Assembly: GCA_046233135.1 (NCBI GenBank)
Contig: JBJXHN010000008.1
Span: forward strand, 62,001-126,000
Direction of reading: 5' to 3'
DNA from: JBJXHN01 sp046233135
GTDB lineage: Bacteria > Pseudomonadota > Alphaproteobacteria > Rhodospirillales > Rhodospirillaceae
Length of the DNA: 64,000 nt
Position numbers and translations under genes: made by a program. The notes under the pieces are model-generated. The model did no database searches, was not told where the DNA came from, and was given only the letters and a program-made list of their open reading frames with translations. Positions 26,853 through 35,467 of this stretch are shown here, piece by piece. Numbering within the stretch: position 1 is the first letter of the stretch; every line of letters starts with the position of its first letter.

Positions 26853-27715
26853 CGGGAACCTCCGGCGGAACGGCGGGACGCGGTATGGCTCAGCCACTGC
26901 ATGGCCACCAGCAGCGGCATGATCATCACCAGGAAGACCAGGGTGTAGGCGCTGGCCACCTCCAGCCGCATGGACGCGTAGGAATCGGCCAGGCCGACGG
27001 GCAGGGTCTTGGTCATCGGGGTATGCAGCATCCAGGTCAGGTTGAATTCGCCGACCGACAGGGTGACCACCATCAGGGCGCCGGCCAGGATCCCCGACCG
27101 CACATTGGGCAGCACCACGGTCCACAGCCGGACCCAGAAGCCGGCCCCCAGGCTGGCCGCCCCTTCCTCCAGCTCGGCAAAGCGGATGGAGCCCAGCACG
27201 GCGAGCACGCTGCGGATCATGAAGGGCAGGGTGAAGAGGACGTGGCCCACCAGGATGAACAGCCAGCTCGCCCGGAAATCCCGGATGCCGCCGTAGGTCA
27301 GGATCAGGGCCAGGGCGGTGGCCAGGCCGGGAATGGCGACGGGCAGCACCAGGGCTTCTTCGATCACCCGGGCCAGCCGGCCGCCCTGGCGCGCCAGCAC
27401 ATAGGCCGCCGGCACACCGATCACCAGGGTGACTGCCAGGCAGGCCACGGCGATCAGCATCGACAGCCAGATGGTGTCGGCATAGAGGTCCCAGACCTCG
27501 ACCACCCAGCGCAGGGTCAGGCCGCTGGACAGGCCGACGAAGAAATTCTCCGTCACCCCCGCCAGGGCGGACAGGACCACCGGCACCACCAGAAAGGCAC
27601 AGACCGCCAGGGTGAAGGCCAGATTGAGCAGGAACAGTCCCCGGCGGGGGCGGCGGCCCCGGGGGCTGGGGGAGAGTGTTTCCATGTCGGAGGGATCCTT
27701 GCGCCGGACGCTCAT
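26849..27715 (-). CDS. ABC importer permease 2
   Basis: A 288-residue type I ABC permease: six predicted membrane helices and an EAA-type loop (ELEEGAASLGAGFWVRLWTVVLP). It starts at an ATG overlapping the permease 1 stop (27712-27714), and ends overlapping the ATPase start. An internal ATG at 27685 is an alternative. With permease 1 it would form the heterodimeric channel. Confidence 0.82.
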   Translation of the reverse strand: MSVRRKDPSDMETLSPSPRGRRPRRGLFLLNLAFTLAVCAFLVVPVVLSALAGVTENFFVGLSSGLTLRWVVEVWDLYADTIWLSMLIAVACLAVTLVIGVPAAYVLARQGGRLARVIEEALVLPVAIPGLATALALILTYGGIRDFRASWLFILVGHVLFTLPFMIRSVLAVLGSIRFAELEEGAASLGAGFWVRLWTVVLPNVRSGILAGALMVVTLSVGEFNLTWMLHTPMTKTLPVGLADSYASMRLEVASAYTLVFLVMIMPLLVAMQWLSHTASRRSAGGSR

Positions 27716-28533
27716 CCGCCGGCGGCCGCGCTGGTGCCGGCCAGGCTGCGGGCGACGTAAAGCGCCAGCCAGGTCAGCAGGCCCAGGACGATGGACAGGG
27801 CCGCGGCGCCGGCGATATTGGCGTTCAGGGTGAACTCCGTGTAGATGGTCATGGGCAGCACGTCGATGTTGGTGGCCAGGGTAAAGGCCGTGCCGAAAGC
27901 CCCCATGGCAGTGGCGAAGCAGATGGCGCCCGAGGCGATCAATCCCGGGCTCAGGGCCGGCAGGATGACGTCCAGGATCACCCGCCACGCCGGCGCCCCC
28001 AGCGAACGGGCGGCCTCTTCCAGGGCGGGATCCAGCTTTTCCGCGGCGGCCATGACCGTCAGGATGACCCGGGGAATGGAGAAATAAAGGTACCCGGCGA
28101 ACAGCCCGGCCAGGGAATAGGCGAAGACCACCTTGCCAGCCCCCAGGGCCTGGGTGATGGTGCCGACCAGCCCCTGCCGTCCCCCCAGCATGATCACCAG
28201 AAAGCCGATGACCACCCCCGGAAAGGACAGCGGGAAGGTCAGCAGGGCAATCAGCAGGTTGCGGCCAAGAAAACGATTACGTACCAAAAACAGGCCGGAA
28301 ACGCTGGAGACCGCGAGGGCGGCGGCGGTGACGGCCACCGACAGCAGCAGGGTGGCGATCATGCTTTCCAGATGGCGGGGCTTGGTGAGAATGGCGGTAT
28401 AGGCGGCCAGCCCCTCTTCGCCGGATCCGCCGGCGATGGCCAGCTTGACCATGGGGACCGCGAAAAAGGCGGTCAGACCGATGGCCGCAGGCAGCATGAG
28501 GAGAATCAGGCGGGGAAGGTCGCGGTCTCTCAT
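27712..28533 (-). CDS. ABC importer permease 1
   Basis: A 273-residue type I ABC permease with six membrane helices and the EAA loop (LEEAARSLGAPAWRVILDVILP). Starts at ATG 28533 (RDRDLPRLILL); an in-frame ATG at 28578 is less likely. Lies 83 bp after the binding-protein stop. Genes 28617-25860 form a single translationally linked operon. Confidence 0.82.
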   Translation of the reverse strand: MRDRDLPRLILLMLPAAIGLTAFFAVPMVKLAIAGGSGEEGLAAYTAILTKPRHLESMIATLLLSVAVTAAALAVSSVSGLFLVRNRFLGRNLLIALLTFPLSFPGVVIGFLVIMLGGRQGLVGTITQALGAGKVVFAYSLAGLFAGYLYFSIPRVILTVMAAAEKLDPALEEAARSLGAPAWRVILDVILPALSPGLIASGAICFATAMGAFGTAFTLATNIDVLPMTIYTEFTLNANIAGAAALSIVLGLLTWLALYVARSLAGTSAAAGG

Positions 28534-28616
28534 GAGGTCCGGTACTCTTTCGCTTTGGTGGCCGGCCGCTCCGTGCAAGACGAAGCGGCCGGTAACCGGG
28601 CAGGGAGGGAAGGGGA

Positions 28617-29630
28617 TTACCGCACTTCACTCAGGTACTTTTCTTTGAAGCCGTCCTGCACTTCAGCCATCTTGCCGTAATCCACCGGGGTGGAGCGGGC
28701 GTATTCGCTGTCGGGCAGGAACTTAGACGCCGCTTCTTCGGACATGGCCGAGCTGCGCACCGGGCGCAGGAAGGCATTGGCCCACACGGCCTGACCCTTG
28801 TCGGACATGATGAAGTCCAGGATCTTCTTGCCTTCTTCGGCGTGCGGTGCGTCCTTCACCAGGCTCATGACATAGGGCACCACCACCGTGCCTTCGGTGG
28901 GAATCACGAACTGGACGTTGGCGTTGTCCTTGTACTTGGCGCGATAGGCGTTGAAGTCATAGTCGAACAGGATGGGGATCTCGCCGGACAGCACGCGGGC
29001 ATAGGCGGTCTGCTTGGGAACGATCGGGTGGTTCTCGGCCAGCTTCTTGAAGAAGTCGATGCCGGGACCGAAGTCCTCCAGGGTGCCGCCCATGGCACGG
29101 TTCACGGCAACCGCACCGGCATAGCCGACAAAGGCGCTGGAGGGGTCGAGGTAGCCCACCATGCCGTCGTATTCGGGCTTCAGCAGGTCGGCCCAGGAGG
29201 CCGGGACGGGCTTGCCTTCCAGGGCGTCAACGTTGACGAAAAGGCCGAGCGTGCCGGAGTGAATGGTGAACCAATAGCCTTCCGGATCCTTCAGGCCTTC
29301 GGGGATCTCGTCGAAATGGGCGGGCTTGTAGGCCTCGACGACACCCTTTTCCTTGGCAGCGATGCCAAAAGACACGCCGTAGTAGGCGACGTCGGCGACC
29401 GGGCTATCCTTTTCGGCCAGCAGCTGCGACAGGGTCTGGCCACTATTCTTATTGTCATGGGGGACGTCGTACCCCAAGTTTTCCTTGATGGCTTCCAGCT
29501 GGGCGGCCCAGTCGGCCCACTGCGGCGGGCAGTTGTAGCAGATGGCGTCGGCCGCCCGGGCGGTGCCGGTCCCGGTGCTGATGAAGGCAGCGGCGGCGAA
29601 AGCCGCCGCGACGATGGTCTTCCCGATCAT
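28617..29630 (-). CDS. Periplasmic solute-binding protein of the ABC importer
   Basis: Signal peptide (GKTIVAAAFAAAAFISTGTG, cut after ARA) then a family 1 extracellular solute-binding fold (about 310 residues). Two Cys lie close together near the mature N-terminus (CYNCPPQ). The binding-protein type (Fe3+/thiamine/organophosphate) cannot be resolved by eye; the neighbouring phosphodiesterase favours a phosphate ester, as in AfuA- or phosphonate-like systems. Start at ATG 29630, 27 bp after the lacI stop. Confidence 0.8.
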   Translation of the reverse strand: MIGKTIVAAAFAAAAFISTGTGTARAADAICYNCPPQWADWAAQLEAIKENLGYDVPHDNKNSGQTLSQLLAEKDSPVADVAYYGVSFGIAAKEKGVVEAYKPAHFDEIPEGLKDPEGYWFTIHSGTLGLFVNVDALEGKPVPASWADLLKPEYDGMVGYLDPSSAFVGYAGAVAVNRAMGGTLEDFGPGIDFFKKLAENHPIVPKQTAYARVLSGEIPILFDYDFNAYRAKYKDNANVQFVIPTEGTVVVPYVMSLVKDAPHAEEGKKILDFIMSDKGQAVWANAFLRPVRSSAMSEEAASKFLPDSEYARSTPVDYGKMAEVQDGFKEKYLSEVR

Positions 29631-29657
29631 GGTTCTGTCTTTCCTTTGCATTGAAGG

Positions 29658-30713
29658 TCAGGACGGTCGGTGGAGGCCGGGAGAATCGGCGGGGATGTGC
29701 TTGGCGGCTTTCCCCGCCGATTCTCCATGGCACAAGCTGTACGGCAAGGTGGTCGTTACCGGGTCGCCGCCGCCGCTCAGACGGTCGAGCAGGCGACGGG
29801 CCGCGACCCGGCCCATTTCCCGCGACGGCTGAACCACCGTCGCCAGGGTCGGATGGAGCTGGCGGCCGATGGCAATGCCGTCGAAGCCGATGACGGAGAC
29901 GTCGGCAGGCACCGAAAGGCCCATGCGGCCCAGGGCGCCGATCACCGAAATGGCCAGCAGGTCGTTGGAACAGAACAGGGCGCTGGGTGTGGTTTCGTCC
30001 GGCCGGCCCGTGGGGAACAGGGCGCGCAGGGCGGCCTCGGTATCGCTGTCGACGAAGTCCATTTCCCGCACGCTCGGCGCGGACAGCCCGGCGGCTTGGG
30101 CGCCGGCGATGAACCCCTCGCTGCGGGCGCGGGCGCGGTCGGATGCGGAAAACCGGCCGGACACCATGGCCAGGCGTGTATGGCCCAGCGAGACCAGATG
30201 CTCCGCCGCCGCCCGTCCCGCGCCGACGTTGTCCACGGTGACGGTCGGGCGGCCCAGGGCGCCGGGCTGGTTGTAGATCAGGATGTAGGGGACGCCGGCC
30301 GCCTCCAGCTGATCCAGGGCGTCGCTGTCGTCGGCGTCGGCCACGGTCAGGATCGCGGCGTCGATGCGGTAGTCCAACAGGGCGCTGACGGCGGTGCGTT
30401 CGACTTCCGGATCATATTCGGCGGCAGTGAACATCAGGGTATAGCCGGCATCTCGCGCCACTTCATTGATGCCCGCAACCGCATCGGCGAACACCGGGTT
30501 GGACAGCGAGGGGATGAGGATGCCCAGCGACCGGGTGGTCGCCGTCTTGAGGCTGCGCCCCAGGGCGTTGGGGCGAAAGGACAGGGCGGCGATCGCGTCT
30601 TCGATCCGCTGCGCCGTTTCGGGCCGGACGGCGCCGGATCCATTGACGAAGCGCGAGACCGTTGCCACGGAAACCTGCGCGGCGCGGGCCACATCCTTGA
30701 TCGTTGCTGCCAT
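29658..30713 (-). CDS. LacI-family transcriptional regulator
   Basis: N-terminal HTH (TIKDVARAAQVSVATVSRF) with a hinge at about 45-60, then a periplasmic-binding-like sensor domain (TRSLGILIPSLSNPVFADAV). It is the first gene of the minus-strand importer operon, 27 bp before the binding protein, and a 14-bp operator lies 108 bp upstream of its start, so autoregulation is likely. A 16-bp inverted repeat sits in its last codons. Effector unknown; probably the imported phosphate ester or its product. Confidence 0.85.
   Translation of the reverse strand: MAATIKDVARAAQVSVATVSRFVNGSGAVRPETAQRIEDAIAALSFRPNALGRSLKTATTRSLGILIPSLSNPVFADAVAGINEVARDAGYTLMFTAAEYDPEVERTAVSALLDYRIDAAILTVADADDSDALDQLEAAGVPYILIYNQPGALGRPTVTVDNVGAGRAAAEHLVSLGHTRLAMVSGRFSASDRARARSEGFIAGAQAAGLSAPSVREMDFVDSDTEAALRALFPTGRPDETTPSALFCSNDLLAISVIGALGRMGLSVPADVSVIGFDGIAIGRQLHPTLATVVQPSREMGRVAARRLLDRLSGGGDPVTTTLPYSLCHGESAGKAAKHIPADSPGLHRPS
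29680..29726 (-). repeat. Perfect 16-bp inverted repeat inside the lacI 3' coding end
   Basis: GGAGAATCGGCGGGGA (29680-29695) pairs perfectly with TCCCCGCCGATTCTCC (29711-29726), 15-nt loop, no T-run. It lies within the last codons of lacI and 50-96 nt before the start of the binding-protein gene, where a hairpin could shield or set the expression level of the binding protein relative to the repressor. Confidence 0.6.
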
Positions 30714-30820
30714 GGAAGGTGTGTGTCCCCCAAATACTCCCGGTCGGGCCGTCCGAAGGTCCGCCGGACCGTGAACGACGGGTGGCCGGTCGACGGCCAG
30801 AATGCCTTTCCCGGGGAAAA

Positions 30821-30834
30821 TGTAAACGTTTACA
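30821..30834. promoter_or_regulatory. LacI-family operator TGTAAACGTTTACA
   Basis: Perfect 14-bp palindrome with central CG, the typical LacI-family operator form. Located 108 bp upstream of lacI (minus strand) and 217 bp upstream of the plus-strand gene at 31051, so it could control either or both. Confidence 0.85.
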
Positions 30835-31050
30835 GAGGTTAAAGTTTCGTGTCACGGCGTGGAGGTGATGACGATACACGGTTGAGGTGAACGCGTCACC
30901 CCCCACTCATTGATTGGTGTATATTCCGGGTGGACGATCCGGGCAATTGCGTGAAGCCGTGGTTTTTGATCGATCGGGGGAAGACGGCCCAAGCACCTGA
31001 TCCGAACACCCGAATTGACCGCGCGAACGCTTCCGGGGTACAGACACATC

Positions 31051-31692
31051 ATGAGCGAGATTCCTGATCCGGCCGCCACGGCGACCATTGAAACCCTGTT
31101 CCCGACCCGGATTTACCGGGCGGAGCTGAATCACCTGGACGAATTGCGCCAGGAGATCATCGCCTGCTGCCTGTCGGCGGCCGAGGATGACGAAGCCGGG
31201 ATTGCCTGGTCCGAGGAGCACGGCTACCCGGGCTACACGTCCTATGCCTCGCTGGACGACCTGCCCTGGCGTTTCCCGCCGTTTGCCGAGTTGAAGGACC
31301 ACTTGGATGCCCATGCCGCCCATTTCGCCCGGGAACTGTGCTGGGAACTGGGGGACCGGGAACTGGTGCTGGATGCCTTCTGGATCAACCTGCTGGAACC
31401 GGGCGGCTTTCACAGCGGCCACCTGCATCCCAACAGCGTGATCAGCGGTACCTTCTATGTGGAGATTCCCGACGGCGCCAGCGCGCTGAAGTTCGAGGAC
31501 CCGCGCCTGGCCCGCATGATGGGTGCGCCGCCCAAGCTGGACGACGCGCCTCGGGATCAGATGCCCTTCATCACCATGCGCCCCAGCCCCTGCACCCTGA
31601 TGATGTGGGAAAGCTGGCTGCGCCACGAAGTGGTGCTGAACCGGGCGGAAACGGAACGCATCTCTGTCAGCTTCAATTACGCCTGGCGCTGA
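31051..31692 (+). CDS. Putative 2OG-Fe(II) oxygenase (TIGR02466-like)
   Basis: A 213-residue protein with the pattern of the TIGR02466/2OG-Fe(II) family: SGHLHPNSVISGTFYVEIPD containing H124 and H126, and a C-terminal TLMMWESWLRHEVVLN block with H192 and the sheet-closing RISVSFNY. These oxygenases use Fe(II) and 2-oxoglutarate to hydroxylate a substrate; target unknown. ATG 31051 is chosen over an in-frame start at 31015. The shared upstream region includes the LacI operator. Confidence 0.68.
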   Translation: MSEIPDPAATATIETLFPTRIYRAELNHLDELRQEIIACCLSAAEDDEAGIAWSEEHGYPGYTSYASLDDLPWRFPPFAELKDHLDAHAAHFARELCWELGDRELVLDAFWINLLEPGGFHSGHLHPNSVISGTFYVEIPDGASALKFEDPRLARMMGAPPKLDDAPRDQMPFITMRPSPCTLMMWESWLRHEVVLNRAETERISVSFNYAWR

Positions 31693-31754
31693 GGTTTCGG
31701 TGAAGGCTGTGGTGCCGGCAGGTGGAGACGGTCGTTCCCGGACGATAGAGGGGG

Positions 31755-32123
31755 ATGATCATGCGTCCATCCGTTCTGCGCTTGCAGGGACTGACCCGGA
31801 AAGACCGCCATCAGGTCACGGCCGCCGTCGGTGAAGTGGTGTCCGTTGCCCAGGGCTGGATCGCCGACCATACCCTTTACTCCAACATTGCCCTGACCGT
31901 GACCTTCTCTGTTCCCGGCAAGGACCTGGCGGTGTTGCGTGATGGTCTGCTGGCGGCCGGGGTGGTGCTGGACGACGACAGTCTGATGCGGCTGGCCGCC
32001 CGGTTGACGGCGGAGATGGAAAAAGCCGAGGCGGGCAGGGATGACCTGCCCGCCTCGTTGAACCTGACCTTTCTGCACGACGAACCGGATCTGCGCCGGG
32101 ACATTCCGGCCGTTCCGGGATAG
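31755..32123 (+). CDS. Hypothetical protein, about 122 aa
   Basis: Soluble protein, sequence blocks VGEVVSVAQGWIADHTLYSN and MRLAARLTAEMEKAEAGR. No signal peptide, membrane helix or known motif. It is the last plus-strand gene before the minus-strand RND pump. Start at ATG 31755; ATG 31761 would also work. Confidence 0.45.
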   Translation: MIMRPSVLRLQGLTRKDRHQVTAAVGEVVSVAQGWIADHTLYSNIALTVTFSVPGKDLAVLRDGLLAAGVVLDDDSLMRLAARLTAEMEKAEAGRDDLPASLNLTFLHDEPDLRRDIPAVPG

Positions 32124-32136
32124 CCGGCGGTGCGGA

Positions 32137-35100
32137 TCAGCCGTGCTCGTGGACGACGTCCTCTCCATCGTGGGCGGCCGCCTTGTCGCCGCCCAGACGG
32201 CGCAGGGGGCGGTTGCCGGTCAGGGCGCGGATCAGCACGTAGAACACCGGCGTCAGGAAGATGCCGAAGGCGGTGACGCCGATCATCCCGGCGAACACGG
32301 CGATGCCCATGGCCTGACGCATTTCCGCCCCGGCGCCCGTGGCCGTGGCCAGGGGCACCACCCCCATGATGAAGGCCATGGAAGTCATAAGGATTGGCCG
32401 CAGACGCAGCCGGGCGGCGGTGACGGCGGCCGCGCGGGGCGGGTGACCGGCGAATTCCAGTTCGCGGGCGAACTCCACGATCAGGATGGCGTTCTTCGCC
32501 GACAGGCCCACCAGCACGATCAGGCCGATCTGGGTGAAGACGTTGTTGTCGCCGCCGGTCAGATAGACCCCGGTGAGGGCTGCGAGCACGCTCATCGGCA
32601 CGATCAGGATGATGGCCACGGGCAGGCTCAGGCTTTCGTACTGTGCGGCCAGCACCAGGAACACCAGTAGCAGCGCCAGCGGGAAGACCAGGGTGGAGGA
32701 ATCGCCGGCCAGGATCTGCTGGTAGGTCAGTTCCGTCCATTCGAAGGCGAACCCGGCCGGCAGGCTCTTTTCCGCCACCCGTGCAATCGCGTCCTGCGCC
32801 TGACCCGAGGAATATCCCGGGGCCGGAGCACCGGACACGTCGGCCGACAGGATGCCGTTGTAGCGCATGGCCCGTTCCGGTCCGGCGGTGGGTTTGACGG
32901 TCAGCAAGGCCGACAGCGGGATCATCTCGCCGGTGTCGGAGCGGACCTTCAGTTGCCCGATATCCTCGGCGTGGGAACGGTAGGGGGCGTCGGCCTGGAC
33001 CCGGACCGAGTAGGTGCGGCCGAACTGGTTGAAGTCATTGACATAAAGGCTGCCCAGGTAGATTTGCAGGGTATCGAACACCGCCGAGATCGGCACGCCC
33101 AGCTGCTGGGCCTTGGTGCGGTCCAGGTCAGCGAAAAGCTGGGGCACGTTGATCTGGTAGCTGGTGAACAGGTTGGCCAGCTCCGGTGCCTGGGAGGCCT
33201 CGGCCAGGAAGCTCTTCAAGGCGGCGTCCAGCGCCTCGTACCCCTGGGACCCCCGATCCTCCACCTGGAGCTTGAAGCCGCCGGTGGTGCCCAGGCCCTG
33301 GACGGGCGGCGGCGGGAACATCACCACGAAGGCTTCGCGGATGCCGGCATAGGCCGCGTTCAGCCGCCCCACCACGGCGCCGGCGGACTGGTCGGCCCGG
33401 GTGCGTTCGGAGAACGGCTTCAGGGTGACGAAAACGATGCCCGAGTTGGTGCTGTTGGTGAAGCCGTTGATGGACAGGCCGGGGAAGGAGACGGCGTGCT
33501 CGATGTCCGGGTCGGCCAGCGCGATGTCGCCCATGGCGCGGATCACCTCTTCCGTGCGGTCCAGGGTGGCGCCGTCGGGCAGCTGAGCGAAGCCGATCAG
33601 GTATTGCTTGTCCTGGAGCGGCACGAAGCCCGGCGGCACCGTCTGGAATATGCTGTAGGTGGCCGCCAGCAGGCCGGCATAGACCACCATGACGATGGAC
33701 TTACGCGAGACCACCCGGCTCAGCCCGGCTTCGTAGCCCCGGGTGCCCAGGCCGAACAGCCGGTTGAAGCCCCGGAACAGCCAGCCCAGCAGCAGGTCCA
33801 GCACGCGGGTCAGACGATCCGGCGGCGTGCCGTGGCCTTTCAGCAGCAGGGCGGCCAGGGCCGGCGACAAGGTCAGCGAGTTGATCGCCGAGATCACCGT
33901 GGAAATGGCGATGGTCAGGGCGAACTGCTTGTAGAATTGCCCGGTCAGGCCGGTGATGAAGGCCAGGGGCACGAAGACGGCGACCAGCACCAGGGCGATG
34001 GCGACGATGGGGCCGGAGACCTCGGCCATGGCTTTGTATGTGGCCGCTTTGGGGGCCAGGCCTTCGCCGATGTTGCGCTCCACGTTCTCGACCACGACGA
34101 TGGCGTCGTCGACAACGATGCCGATGGCCAGCACCAGGCCGAACAGCGACAGCGCGTTGATGGACACCCCCAGCAGGTGCATGACGGCAAAGGTCCCGAC
34201 CACGGAAACGGGCACCGCCAGCAGCGGGATGATCGAGGCCCGCCAGGTTTGCAGGAACAGCACGACGACGATGACCACCAGGACAATCGCCTCGATCAGG
34301 GTATGCACTACCGATTCGATGGAAGAGCGGACGAACTGGGTGGTGTCGTAGACGATTTCATAGTCCACGCCCTCGGGCATCAGCGTCTTCATGTCGGCCA
34401 TGGCGTCACGCACGTGATCGGCGATCTCCAGCGCGTTGGAGCCGGGGGACTGGAAGACGGGGATGGCCACAGCCGATTTGTTGTCGAGCAAGGCGCGCAG
34501 GGCATAATCCGCTGCGCCAAGTTCCAGCCGGCCGAGGTCGCGCAGGCGGGTGACGGCGCCGGTGTCGTCGGTTTTGACAACGATGTCGCCGAACTCGGCA
34601 ACGTCCTCCAGCCGCCCTTTGGCGTTGACCGAGAGCTGCAGATCCACTCCCGCCGCACCGGGGGATGCGCCGACCACCCCCGCGGCCGCCTGGACATTCT
34701 GGTCGCGGATCGCCTGGACCACATCGGCCGCGGACAAGCCCCGGGCGGCCACTTTTTCCGGATCCAGCCAGACACGCATCGCATAGTCGCCTGACCCGAA
34801 CAACTGGACCTGGCCCACGCCGGGGATGCGGGCCAGCCGGTCCTTGACGTTCAGCACCGCGTAGTTGCGCAGGTAGGTCATGTCATAGCGGCCGTCCGGA
34901 GAGACCAGATGCACCACCAGCGTCATGTCCGGCGAGCTTTTCACCGTGGTGATCCCCAGGCGGCGAACCTCCTCGGGCAGGCGCGGTTCGGCCTGGCTGA
35001 CCCGGTTCTGCACCAGCTGCTGGGCCTTGTCCGGGTCGGTGCCCAGCTCGAAGGTCACCGTCAGGGTCATGGTGCCGTCGGTGGTGGCCTGGCTGCCCAT

Positions 35101-35337
35101 GTAGAGCATGCCTTCCACCCCGTTGATGGATTCCTCCAGCGGTGTGGCCACGGTGGCGGCGATCACCTTGGGGTTGGCACCGGGATATTGAGCGCGCACC
35201 ACCACCGTGGGCGGCACCACTTCGGGATATTCGGAAATCGGCAGGTCCCGCAGGGCCAGCAGCCCGGCAAGGAAGATCAGCACCGACAGCACTCCGGCGA
35301 ACACCGGGCGGTCGATGAAGAAGTTGGAAATGGACAT
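32137..35337 (-). CDS. RND multidrug efflux transporter (MexF/BpeF-like, HAE1)
   Basis: A 1066-residue inner-membrane proton antiporter with the HAE1 layout: twelve membrane helices and two large periplasmic loops. Visible landmarks are RPVFAGVLSVLIFLAGLLAL at the N-terminus, the proton relay GIVVDDAIVVVENVER in TM4 and GLSAKNAILIVEFARE in TM10. It exports drugs or lipophilic compounds together with the adjacent periplasmic adaptor; no outer membrane channel gene is nearby, so a TolC-like partner from elsewhere is needed. Regulated in all likelihood by the divergent TetR. Confidence 0.92.
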   Translation of the reverse strand: MSISNFFIDRPVFAGVLSVLIFLAGLLALRDLPISEYPEVVPPTVVVRAQYPGANPKVIAATVATPLEESINGVEGMLYMGSQATTDGTMTLTVTFELGTDPDKAQQLVQNRVSQAEPRLPEEVRRLGITTVKSSPDMTLVVHLVSPDGRYDMTYLRNYAVLNVKDRLARIPGVGQVQLFGSGDYAMRVWLDPEKVAARGLSAADVVQAIRDQNVQAAAGVVGASPGAAGVDLQLSVNAKGRLEDVAEFGDIVVKTDDTGAVTRLRDLGRLELGAADYALRALLDNKSAVAIPVFQSPGSNALEIADHVRDAMADMKTLMPEGVDYEIVYDTTQFVRSSIESVVHTLIEAIVLVVIVVVLFLQTWRASIIPLLAVPVSVVGTFAVMHLLGVSINALSLFGLVLAIGIVVDDAIVVVENVERNIGEGLAPKAATYKAMAEVSGPIVAIALVLVAVFVPLAFITGLTGQFYKQFALTIAISTVISAINSLTLSPALAALLLKGHGTPPDRLTRVLDLLLGWLFRGFNRLFGLGTRGYEAGLSRVVSRKSIVMVVYAGLLAATYSIFQTVPPGFVPLQDKQYLIGFAQLPDGATLDRTEEVIRAMGDIALADPDIEHAVSFPGLSINGFTNSTNSGIVFVTLKPFSERTRADQSAGAVVGRLNAAYAGIREAFVVMFPPPPVQGLGTTGGFKLQVEDRGSQGYEALDAALKSFLAEASQAPELANLFTSYQINVPQLFADLDRTKAQQLGVPISAVFDTLQIYLGSLYVNDFNQFGRTYSVRVQADAPYRSHAEDIGQLKVRSDTGEMIPLSALLTVKPTAGPERAMRYNGILSADVSGAPAPGYSSGQAQDAIARVAEKSLPAGFAFEWTELTYQQILAGDSSTLVFPLALLLVFLVLAAQYESLSLPVAIILIVPMSVLAALTGVYLTGGDNNVFTQIGLIVLVGLSAKNAILIVEFARELEFAGHPPRAAAVTAARLRLRPILMTSMAFIMGVVPLATATGAGAEMRQAMGIAVFAGMIGVTAFGIFLTPVFYVLIRALTGNRPLRRLGGDKAAAHDGEDVVHEHG

Positions 35338-35467
35338 GGCAAGCCACCAGGTGTTCGGGGCCGGGCAAAGCGGCGCCGTGCGGTTCCGCCCGTCGGGGCG
35401 GTCCGCGCGGCCGGCCGCTTGCCGGGCCGGAGCGATTTCGGGAAGGCGAGGGAGGCGGCAGAGAGGT

